Of a stretch of DNA of 5,125 nucleotides, positions 1 to 5,125 are shown in pieces. The stretch comes from an uncultured Eubacterium sp. (GTDB lineage: Bacteria; Bacillota; Clostridia; Peptostreptococcales; Anaerovoracaceae): the NCBI GenBank assembly GCA_947367725.1, contig CANBFZ010000170.1, positions 1 through 5,125 of the forward strand, written 5' to 3'. The notes under the pieces were generated by a model, which saw only the letters and a program-made list of their open reading frames with translations, did not search any database and was not told where the DNA came from. The first letter of the stretch is position 1, and each line of letters opens with the position of its first letter. Made by a program: the position numbers and the translations under genes.

Positions 1-1044
1 CAAGGGTAGCACAACAAAGGTGATAGTGGACGTGTCAAGGAACATACCCAGCACCAAGAAAAGTACATTTACCAGCAACAGGAAGACATATTTGTTGTTG
101 GTGATGCTGAGGAACATATCAGTGATGATATCCCCAAAACCGGAGACAGTGATAACATAAGAGAACGGGGTAGAGGCACAGATTAACATCAGCAGAGAGC
201 CGCAGCCCTTGGCAGTGTCCCGGAAACAGTTCCAAACGCCCTTGAGATCCATAGTCCTGTATACAATCACGGCCAGTATGAGTGCGTAACCGGAAGAAAC
301 GCAGGCGGCTTCTGTAGGGGTCACGACGCCGGTGTAGATACAAGTCAGCAGGATCACTGGCGTCAGCAGGGCGGGCAGTGCCTTGGCGGTATAACGCACG
401 AACTCCTTAAAAGGGTATTTGTCACCGGCGGGGTAGTTACGCTTGCTGGAGATGTATGCTACATAGATGGCCAGGATGACACACATCAAAACGGCAGGCA
501 CTACGCCGGCCAGCAGAAGGGAACCGACGCTGGCACCAGACAGCATGGCAAAGGTGACAAGGTTCAGACTGGGTGGAAATACAGGCCCGACAGTGGAGGT
601 GGCGGCGGTGAGGGCACAGCTGAACTCGTCATCATAGCCATCCTTCTGCATCGCGTCGATCTCGATCTTACCGATACCGGATGCGTCGGCGAAGGCGGAA
701 CCGGACATACCCGAAAAAATAAGGGAGATCAGCACGTTGACATAAGCAAGCGCCCCCTTTCTCTTGCCAATCAACGCTTTGCAGAAACCGAAAATATAAT
801 CTGATACTTTGCTGCTATTAAGCACATTGGCGGTAAAAATAAACAGCGGCACAGCCAAGATCACATACTTGAAATACAGCGTGGACATAGTCTTTTCGCA
901 GATCGTACCCAGGTCCAGTCCCATAAACATGCAGTAGACGATAGAGGCGGAAAACAAACTGTAGGAGATGGGTATTTTGATCAGGAAGCAGAGGAACAGC
1001 ACAACAATGGGGATAATATAGCTGTGCGTGGTTAAAAAGCTCAT
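1..1044 (-). CDS. dctM: TRAP transporter large permease subunit DctM, C-terminus cut by window edge
   Basis: This is the large membrane subunit of a tripartite ATP-independent periplasmic (TRAP) transporter, the ion-coupled permease that moves the substrate delivered by DctP. I translated the minus strand from ATG at 1044 to base 1: 348 codons with no stop, so the frame leaves the window. Family members are about 425-435 residues, so roughly 80 C-terminal residues are missing. Family signatures are clear: the hydrophobic N-terminus starting MSFLTTHSYIIPIVVLFLCF, FSGMSGSAFADASGIGKIE at about 110-128, TAATSTVGPVFPPS at about 146-159, YTGVVTPTEAA at about 237-247, and LGMFLDTSTITF at about 332-343. 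The start overlaps the dctQ stop as ATGA, and a GGAGGGG ribosome binding site (1050-1056) lies five bases upstream inside dctQ, pointing to translational coupling. The substrate cannot be read from this subunit. The family call is secure. Confidence 0.96.
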   Translation of the reverse strand, partial: MSFLTTHSYIIPIVVLFLCFLIKIPISYSLFSASIVYCMFMGLDLGTICEKTMSTLYFKYVILAVPLFIFTANVLNSSKVSDYIFGFCKALIGKRKGALAYVNVLISLIFSGMSGSAFADASGIGKIEIDAMQKDGYDDEFSCALTAATSTVGPVFPPSLNLVTFAMLSGASVGSLLLAGVVPAVLMCVILAIYVAYISSKRNYPAGDKYPFKEFVRYTAKALPALLTPVILLTCIYTGVVTPTEAACVSSGYALILAVIVYRTMDLKGVWNCFRDTAKGCGSLLMLICASTPFSYVITVSGFGDIITDMFLSITNNKYVFLLLVNVLFLVLGMFLDTSTITFVVLPL

Positions 1045-1580
1045 AATTTCCCCTCCTTTTTCAAAACGGGGGCCTCTCCGCAGAACACCTGAAGCATGAT
1101 GCCAATATCTCGAATGACTAGAATCATCTGGTGGTATATGGTGGCCAACAGATAAAACATAAAGGGGGCGTAAAGATAGGTATAACTCATACGGAGCATA
1201 GAGGTCTTTGTAATCCCATAGAAGATCACAGTCTCCCAGGAGGGCTTGATTAGGATGATCAGAAGAATCAGTAGGATTACTTTACCCACAACGTCCATGA
1301 CAGCTTTTCCTTTTGCTGGTAATGCGTCGTATAGGATGGTAAAGCACAGATGTTCCTCGTCTCGGGTCGCCAGGGGCGCGGAAAAGAGAGCCATCCAACA
1401 GAAGGCAATAACATACCCTTCCTCCACCTTGGCTAAAGGCAGAGTGAACAGATAGCGAAAGCATACCGCCACAACAAAGCCGCCAAACAGGCAGATCATA
1501 AAGATCGCCGGAAGATTCAATTCCAGAAAGACCAAGCTGCGATCAATGGCGCTGTTTATCTTTTTAAGGGCACTTTTCAT
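1041..1580 (-). CDS. dctQ: TRAP transporter small permease subunit DctQ
   Basis: This is the small membrane subunit of the TRAP transporter, which associates with DctM to form the permease. The product is 179 residues with four predicted membrane segments at about 22-42, 55-70, 98-112 and 135-157, the usual DctQ layout and size. The family-like stretch with an acidic pair (KVEEGYVIAFCW, about 51-62) is followed by APLATRDEEH (about 68-77), which matches the typical loop after helix two. The frame can be extended to a TTG at 1628, but that codon lies inside the hairpin of the dctP-dctQ spacer and lacks a ribosome binding site. ATG at 1580 has AAGGGAG six bases upstream (1587-1593), so I chose it. 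It is flanked by dctP (95-base gap) and dctM (4-base overlap). Sequence divergence is normal for this poorly conserved subunit; the call rests on topology, motif and operon position. Confidence 0.94.
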   Translation of the reverse strand: MKSALKKINSAIDRSLVFLELNLPAIFMICLFGGFVVAVCFRYLFTLPLAKVEEGYVIAFCWMALFSAPLATRDEEHLCFTILYDALPAKGKAVMDVVGKVILLILLIILIKPSWETVIFYGITKTSMLRMSYTYLYAPFMFYLLATIYHQMILVIRDIGIMLQVFCGEAPVLKKEGKL

Positions 1581-1586
1581 GAACTT

Positions 1587-1593
1587 CTCCCTT
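1587..1593 (-). promoter_or_regulatory. Ribosome binding site deciding the dctQ start
   Basis: AAGGGAG on the minus strand lies six bases before ATG at 1580. It favours that start over the upstream in-frame TTG at 1628. Confidence 0.75.
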
Positions 1594-1617
1594 CTAAAAT
1601 AATTAGAATAGCGATTC

Positions 1618-1652
1618 AAAAAGGGCAAGGCAGTCAGCGAACTGTCTTGCCC
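1618..1652 (-). terminator. Stem-loop with U5 between dctP and dctQ (terminator or attenuator)
   Basis: In the minus-strand RNA, arms at 1652-1641 and 1634-1623 form a 12-position stem (GGGCAAG, one A-C mismatch, then CAGU) around a six-base loop, followed immediately by five U residues (1622-1618). It starts 23 bases after the dctP stop and lies upstream of dctQ, inside what is otherwise a P-Q-M operon. No promoter is obvious in the 40 bases between it and dctQ. The simplest reading is a leaky terminator or 3'-end stabilising hairpin that leaves more dctP than dctQM message. The short U tract and the mismatch suggest incomplete termination. The structure is seen; its effect is inferred. Confidence 0.7.
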
Positions 1653-1675
1653 CCTGCACTTAACAGACGCCTGAA

Positions 1676-2740
1676 TTAGGGCGCGGCGTCAAGAATGCGC
1701 TGCATTAAGTCGGTATCCCAGCCGTCGGTTTGAGCTTTCTGTTCATAAGCGGCCAGCACCGCCTCGCGGATGGGAGTGATGTCGGGATGATAAACGGCCA
1801 GCCCCTCCGAGATCAGCAGATCCTCGGCGCTACTCTCTACATCAATCGTAGCCTGAGTGTTCATGTCGCAGGCGATATTGACGCCTTCCATGATGATGTT
1901 CTGCTGATCCTCGGTCAGGCTTTGCCAGAACTTCTCACCGATAGCAATCCAGGAAAAGTCAATCATGTGGTCGGTGTAGGTCAGGGATTTGGAGACCTCA
2001 TACAGCTTTTGAGAGACTACAGTAGAAATGGGATTTTCCTGCCCGTCCACAACACCAGTGTCCAGGGCGGTGTACATTTCGCTGTAAGAGATACCGGTAG
2101 GATTGGCGCCCATCGCGGAGGCTAGAAAGTTCATGGATTTAGTGCCGTTGGTGCGCATCTTGATATCGCTCAGGTCGGCCGGGCTCTTGACCTCACGGTC
2201 GATGGTCAGACAGACCTCGCGGGCACCAAAGTAGTAGCCGCCCAGGGGACGCTGTCCGATGCTCTCGCCAATGTGGGCGAACATTTCCTGTCCTATCTCA
2301 CCATTCAAAACTGCGTTGGCATGGTCAACGCTCTCATAGAGGTAGCCCATATTGAGAAAGCCAAGTTCAGGCATGTATTCAGCCACATAGGTGGCGCCGG
2401 AGCCGCCCATTTCCAGGTTCCCCTTGACCATCTCAGGAAGGACCTGAGTGGACTCACAGAAGGTATTGTCGTAATAGATCTCCATCTTCATGGTCCCGTT
2501 GGAGGCGCTCTCGATATGCTCCGCCATAGCCTGGATGCCGGGTGTAGGGGTATCGGTTCGGGAGTTGCCCCAGGCGAATTTGATTACAATAGGCTCACCG
2601 GAGACCTGATCTCCCTGAGCAACTCCAGCGGCGCTGCCGGAAGTGCCGCCATTAGTGGTGCCGTTGCCGCCGCAGCCGGCCAGCAGAGAGAGACTCATCG
2701 CCATCACAAGGGCGAGGGACAGAATTTTTCTCATTTTCAT
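1676..2740 (-). CDS. dctP: TRAP transporter solute-binding lipoprotein DctP
   Basis: This is the extracytoplasmic receptor that binds the organic-acid substrate and hands it to DctQM. It is 354 residues. It begins with a lipoprotein signal (MKMRK, a hydrophobic core, then LLAGC with the lipidated cysteine at 23), as expected for a Gram-positive cell where the receptor is tethered to the outer membrane face. A Gly/Ser/Thr/Asn-rich linker (about 24-47) precedes the DctP fold. Family landmarks are GAREV (Arg174), KMRTNGTKS (Arg196, aligned by eye with the carboxylate-clamping arginine of SiaP/DctP proteins), GANPTGISYSEMYTALDTGVVDG (211-233) and DGQENP (232-237). ATG at 2740 has AAGGAGG five bases upstream (2746-2752); the second Met codon at residue 3 would sit too far from it. 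A promoter lies directly upstream and a stem-loop with U5 follows the stop. The ligand is not predictable here: C4-dicarboxylates, other hydroxy or keto acids and sugar acids are all possible. Confidence 0.96.
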   Translation of the reverse strand: MKMRKILSLALVMAMSLSLLAGCGGNGTTNGGTSGSAAGVAQGDQVSGEPIVIKFAWGNSRTDTPTPGIQAMAEHIESASNGTMKMEIYYDNTFCESTQVLPEMVKGNLEMGGSGATYVAEYMPELGFLNMGYLYESVDHANAVLNGEIGQEMFAHIGESIGQRPLGGYYFGAREVCLTIDREVKSPADLSDIKMRTNGTKSMNFLASAMGANPTGISYSEMYTALDTGVVDGQENPISTVVSQKLYEVSKSLTYTDHMIDFSWIAIGEKFWQSLTEDQQNIIMEGVNIACDMNTQATIDVESSAEDLLISEGLAVYHPDITPIREAVLAAYEQKAQTDGWDTDLMQRILDAAP

Positions 2741-2780
2741 TTTTTCCTCCTTTTTATCGATTAATTATGTAGTCTTTTTT

Positions 2781-2808
2781 ATTATATTCTTTCGCTTTTC
2801 GTAGTCCA
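2781..2808 (-). promoter_or_regulatory. Predicted sigma-A promoter of the dctPQM operon
   Basis: On the minus strand, TGGACT (2808-2803, four of six matches to TTGACA) is followed after 16 bases by a perfect TATAAT (2786-2781). Transcription would start near 2774, giving a leader of about 34 bases that contains the AAGGAGG site. A weaker alternative, TTGCAA-N17-AATAAT, lies further upstream nearer the MATE stop. No convincing operator was found, although a distant regulator would not be visible here. Confidence 0.65.
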
Positions 2809-2855
2809 CGGATTATTTATCCCGATTATTGTATTATTTTTACTCAATTGCAAAT

Positions 2856-4238
2856 TTATCTTTTGTTTGATATCTTCCCCAGTGCTTTTTTAAACTGGAA
2901 GGTGAATAGAATTGCCGTAAACGATACTGCGAAGAAATCTGCAATCGGTTCTGCCATATATACTGCACTTGTCTTATCTTGGCTAAAAATTGCAGGTAAG
3001 ATGTAAATCAACGGAATCAGCAGTACGAATTTACGCATAATCGCAACAACGATAGATGCAGCTGCATTTCCTAGCGAGGTAAATGTCATCTGGCAGGCAA
3101 GCTGAATTCCAAATAAAAACATACATGCCATATAGATGCGCAGCGCCGGCTGTCCAAATTCAAGAAGCGCTTCGTCTGAGGTAAATAAGCCAACAAATAT
3201 CTGAGGGAACAACATGACCACTCCCCAAAGTATAACTGCATAGCTAAGGCTTACTTTCAGCAAAAGCTTAAATGCATCTTTTACGCGTTCTACGTTCGAC
3301 GCGCCATAATTATAACTGATAATCGGCTGCGCACCCTGTCCAAGCCCCTGCAAAGGAAGCATGGCAAACTGCATAACGCTCGTTAAGATTGTCATCGCCC
3401 CTACCGCAATATCGCCGCCGTATTTCAGCAAAGAAGAATTAAAACATACCGAAATAACGCTTTCGCTGGACTGCATGATAAACGTCGCAAGACCAAGTGC
3501 AAGGCTTGGCAGGATAATATTTCCTTGCAATTTTAAGTCGCACTTTCGTATCTTTAAGAATGATTTTTTTCCAAATAAAAATGACAATACCCATATGCAA
3601 GAAAGTGCCTGAGAAAGAATCGTTGCAAGAGCAGCGCCCTTTACACCCATACCCAAGCAAAAGATAAAAATGGGATCTAATATAATATTGGATACTGCGC
3701 CAATCAACACTGACAACATTCCTGTCTTCGCAAATCCTTGCGCGGTAATGAACATATTCATTCCTAACGTCAGCTGCACAAAAATCGTTCCAAGTGCGTA
3801 TATATTCATATAGCTGACCGCATATTCAATCGTATTGCCGCTGGCGCCAAATGCCAGCAAAAATCTTCGGTTCCCACACAGTAAAATTACTGTCAGAATC
3901 ACCGAAATTATAATCTGCAATATAAAGCAGTTTCCCAATGTCTTTTCTGCAGACTGGTTATCACCTTTTCCCATAAAAATAGACGCTCTGGGCGCGCCTC
4001 CATTACCTACTAACGCTGCAAACGCCGCCACGATCATAATCAGCGGCATACACACGCCTACACCTGTCAGCGCAAGCGCTCCTACATCTTTGATATGTCC
4101 GATATAAATCCTGTCTACGATATTATAAAGCATATTAATAATCTGCGCCGTTACCGTGGGAAGCGCAAGCTTTAGCAAAAGTTTCCCAATTGGCTCTTTT
4201 GCAAGAAAACTTTTTTCTGTATCCATGGCTTTTTGCAT
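2856..4238 (-). CDS. MATE family efflux transporter (MepA-like)
   Basis: This is a multidrug and toxic compound extrusion antiporter of the cytoplasmic membrane; family members export cationic drugs, dyes or metabolites using a Na+ or H+ gradient. From ATG at 4238 the product is 460 residues, a normal MATE length, with about twelve hydrophobic segments in two halves. Typical motifs are PTVTAQIINMLYNIVDRIYI (about 27-46), GNGGAPRASIFMGKGD (78-93), NIILDPIFIF (184-193), GMGVKGAALATILSQ (196-210) and GLGQGAQPIISYNYGA (298-313). The last belongs to the MepA-like branch common in Clostridia. The frame extends to an ATG at 4265 (469 residues), but only 4238 has a good ribosome binding site (AAAGGAG, 4249-4255, ten bases away). 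A third Met at 4226 lacks one. It has its own promoter and is probably monocistronic or weakly reads into dctP. Substrate is unknown; the family call is firm. Confidence 0.95.
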   Translation of the reverse strand: MQKAMDTEKSFLAKEPIGKLLLKLALPTVTAQIINMLYNIVDRIYIGHIKDVGALALTGVGVCMPLIMIVAAFAALVGNGGAPRASIFMGKGDNQSAEKTLGNCFILQIIISVILTVILLCGNRRFLLAFGASGNTIEYAVSYMNIYALGTIFVQLTLGMNMFITAQGFAKTGMLSVLIGAVSNIILDPIFIFCLGMGVKGAALATILSQALSCIWVLSFLFGKKSFLKIRKCDLKLQGNIILPSLALGLATFIMQSSESVISVCFNSSLLKYGGDIAVGAMTILTSVMQFAMLPLQGLGQGAQPIISYNYGASNVERVKDAFKLLLKVSLSYAVILWGVVMLFPQIFVGLFTSDEALLEFGQPALRIYMACMFLFGIQLACQMTFTSLGNAAASIVVAIMRKFVLLIPLIYILPAIFSQDKTSAVYMAEPIADFFAVSFTAILFTFQFKKALGKISNKR

Positions 4239-4248
4239 TCTATCTCGA

Positions 4249-4255
4249 CTCCTTT
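4249..4255 (-). promoter_or_regulatory. Ribosome binding site deciding the MATE start
   Basis: AAAGGAG on the minus strand sits ten bases before ATG at 4238. The upstream in-frame ATG at 4265 is preceded only by an A-rich stretch with a weak AGAG, so the shorter product is preferred. Confidence 0.6.
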
Positions 4256-4316
4256 CCTTCTCCATAGTTTCTCTATGTCTAATGAATTATTCTACCACCT
4301 TCCACGTACGATTTCC

Positions 4317-4344
4317 ACTATATTTCCGCTTATCTTTCAGTCAA
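4317..4344 (-). promoter_or_regulatory. Predicted sigma-A promoter of the MATE gene
   Basis: On the minus strand, TTGACT (4344-4339, five of six) is followed after 16 bases by TATAGT (4322-4317, five of six). The -35 box overlaps the last bases of the upstream terminator's U-rich tract, so the two elements are packed together. The start would be near 4310, giving a leader of about 72 bases to ATG 4238. Two direct copies of GTGGAA (4318-4313 and 4305-4300), 13 bases apart, flank the expected start and could be an operator, but this is weak. Confidence 0.7.
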
Positions 4345-4410
4345 AAAAACAAAAAGAATATCCCTTGGAAAAATGCATGCTAAAAGCAGCCAATCCCACG
4401 GGACATTCTT
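4342..4410 (-). terminator. Intrinsic terminator of the surface-protein gene
   Basis: In the minus-strand RNA, AAGAAUGUCCC (4410-4400) pairs with GGGAUAUUCUU (4364-4354): eleven positions, one of them G-U. Inside it, UUGG (4393-4390) pairs with CCAA (4368-4365), and UGCU/AGCA (4388-4385 with 4381-4378) closes a small apical loop. The outer stem runs straight into UUUGUUUUUUUG. This is a long but convincing Rho-independent terminator beginning about 28 bases after the stop of the surface-protein gene. Its orientation fits that gene only; the plus strand has no comparable U tract. Confidence 0.75.
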
Positions 4411-4422
4411 CTTTCTTATCTC

Positions 4423-4441
4423 TAAGTAATAACCTTACTTA
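4423..4441 (-). repeat. Short inverted repeat spanning the surface-protein stop codon
   Basis: TAAGTAA (4441-4435) and TTACTTA (4429-4423) are perfect seven-base inverted repeats around a five-base spacer, and the first arm includes the TAA stop codon. The stem would be AU-rich and lacks a U tract, so it is not a terminator by itself. It may be incidental or help 3'-end folding. Confidence 0.35.
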
Positions 4442-5125
4442 TCTTTGTTTTTTTGTTTTCACAGATACTGCCGTGATTACTGCTCCTGCCATTACTGCAA
4501 GCATGATTAACGCAAATGGATTTGCCATATCGCCGGTCTTAACTGTTTTTGCCGTTTTCGTCGGCTTCGTTTCTTTTTTATTGCCATCATCGCCTTTATT
4601 GGAAGCTATTACTTTCCCTGACAAGGTTTCTTCTTGATCAGAAATTATCTCCCCTGACAATGATTCTTCGTCAAGAATTTGCATTGCACTCTCTAACTGT
4701 TCCACTGCCTTATCGATTTCTAACTGCGTAACCGTTTCATCTGCCATGAGCACTGATGCCATTTCATACGCGGCTTTCACTGCCTTCGCGGTTTTCTTAC
4801 TATACAAGCTAAAGTCGATTTTCGCAATTTTTGCAAGCAGCTCTTCCAGTTTGTCCTTATCAGGCTTCTCACGAAGCTGCCATCTTCCAGATTCCAGATT
4901 AACTCTTGCCTGATCTACTTCCTCCTGCGTTGCTTTTTCATTCTGATATACTTGAACCGCTTCATCATATGCTTTCTTGAATACCTGAAAGCTTTCTTCG
5001 GTATACAGGTCTTTGTTAGAATCAAACTGTACGGACTTATCGATTAATTTTGTGAACCACCCATCGTCTAAAGCCAATGGGCTTCCTGCTTCGCAGACCT
5101 CGCAACCTACTATCTCCACAGGCGT
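4439..5125 (-). CDS. C-terminal part of a FIVAR-repeat cell-surface protein with VKTGD-type anchor, N-terminus outside window
   Basis: This is the last 228 residues of a larger secreted surface protein. The frame is open to the right edge (it reads Thr-Pro-Val from 5125; the GTG at 5119 is an internal valine, not a credible start). Two related helical modules are visible, about residues 26-87 and 90-152. Each has the FIVAR pattern of a lysine- or tyrosine-rich helix followed by a TQEEVDQARVNLES- or TQLEIDKAVEQLES-type ending. A charged Ser/Gly/Lys/Thr linker with two similar pieces (ESLSGEIIS and ETLSGKVIAS) follows. Then come VKTGD (about 195-199), a hydrophobic helix (about 202-222) and the basic tail KTKKQR, which is the layout of a wall-sorting signal without a canonical LPXTG. 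FIVAR modules often lie next to glycosidase, pectate-lyase-like or adhesin domains, so the missing front may be an enzyme or adhesin; which one cannot be told. A CEVC pair lies near the visible N-terminus. Confidence 0.88.
   Translation of the reverse strand, partial: TPVEIVGCEVCEAGSPLALDDGWFTKLIDKSVQFDSNKDLYTEESFQVFKKAYDEAVQVYQNEKATQEEVDQARVNLESGRWQLREKPDKDKLEELLAKIAKIDFSLYSKKTAKAVKAAYEMASVLMADETVTQLEIDKAVEQLESAMQILDEESLSGEIISDQEETLSGKVIASNKGDDGNKKETKPTKTAKTVKTGDMANPFALIMLAVMAGAVITAVSVKTKKQR

Noticed and set aside
1581..1628. Longer dctQ starting at TTG 1628
   Set aside because: The extra 16 residues (starting LPFLNRYSN) read through the intergenic hairpin and there is no ribosome binding site, while ATG 1580 has a good one.
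2273..2764. 163-codon open frame on the plus strand opposite dctP, and a 131-codon frame at 1730-2125
   Set aside because: Both lie wholly or almost wholly antisense to a well-supported dctP, show no recognisable domain, and arise readily opposite GC-rich coding sequence.
2787..2804. Catabolite-repression (cre-like) site between the -35 and -10 boxes of the dctP promoter
   Set aside because: Only the left half (GAAAAGCG) resembles the consensus; the required symmetrical right half is absent.
2814..2829. Possible terminator after the MATE gene (GGAT/ATCC pairing)
   Set aside because: Only four clean pairs with a bulge or mismatch next to them, and no U tract follows. I see no convincing terminator between the MATE stop and the dctP promoter, so some read-through into dctP is possible.
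4233..4637. 134-codon plus-strand frame running across the MATE-surface protein spacer
   Set aside because: It overlaps the terminator, the promoter and two real minus-strand genes, and its product shows no family features.
5117..5119. GTG at 5119 as the start of the surface protein
   Set aside because: The frame is open to the window edge and the visible part lacks a signal peptide, so this is an internal valine of a truncated gene.

Overview
The window looks like chromosomal DNA from a Gram-positive, low-to-moderate GC Clostridia member (Bacillota, probably a Lachnospiraceae- or Oscillospiraceae-like gut bacterium). This is inferred from strong AAGGAGG-type ribosome binding sites, a lipoprotein solute-binding protein with an LLAGC lipobox, an intrinsic terminator with a U tract, and a FIVAR-repeat surface protein ending in a VKTGD-type anchor. 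No species can be named from this sequence. Every supported gene lies on the minus strand, so the biological reading direction is right to left.

From right to left: (1) 5125-4439 is the C-terminal part of a secreted, wall-anchored protein with two FIVAR-like helical modules, a low-complexity linker, VKTGD, one membrane helix and a basic tail; its N-terminus is outside the window. (2) 4438-4239 is a compact control region: a good intrinsic terminator ends the surface-protein transcript, and a sigma-A-like promoter (TTGACT-N16-TATAGT) starts at the edge of the terminator's U tract and drives the next gene. (3) 4238-2856 is a complete MATE-family multidrug/Na+ or H+ antiporter. (4) 2855-2741 is a spacer with a second promoter (TGGACT-N16-TATAAT). 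(5) 2740-1 is a TRAP transporter operon in the order dctP (lipoprotein solute receptor), dctQ (small membrane subunit) and dctM (large membrane subunit, cut by the left edge after 348 residues).

The TRAP genes work together: the membrane-tethered DctP captures an organic acid and delivers it to DctQM, which imports it with an ion gradient. A stem-loop followed by U5 sits between dctP and dctQ and could make receptor mRNA more abundant than permease mRNA; dctQ and dctM overlap by ATGA. The MATE and surface-protein genes have their own signals and no evident link to the transporter. The TRAP operon is visibly more GC-rich than the two genes to its right.

No tRNA, rRNA, CRISPR array, insertion sequence or attachment site was seen, and nothing here amounts to a clearly new system. 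The most notable points are the putative dctP/dctQ attenuator, the abutting terminator-promoter unit, and the non-LPXTG anchor.
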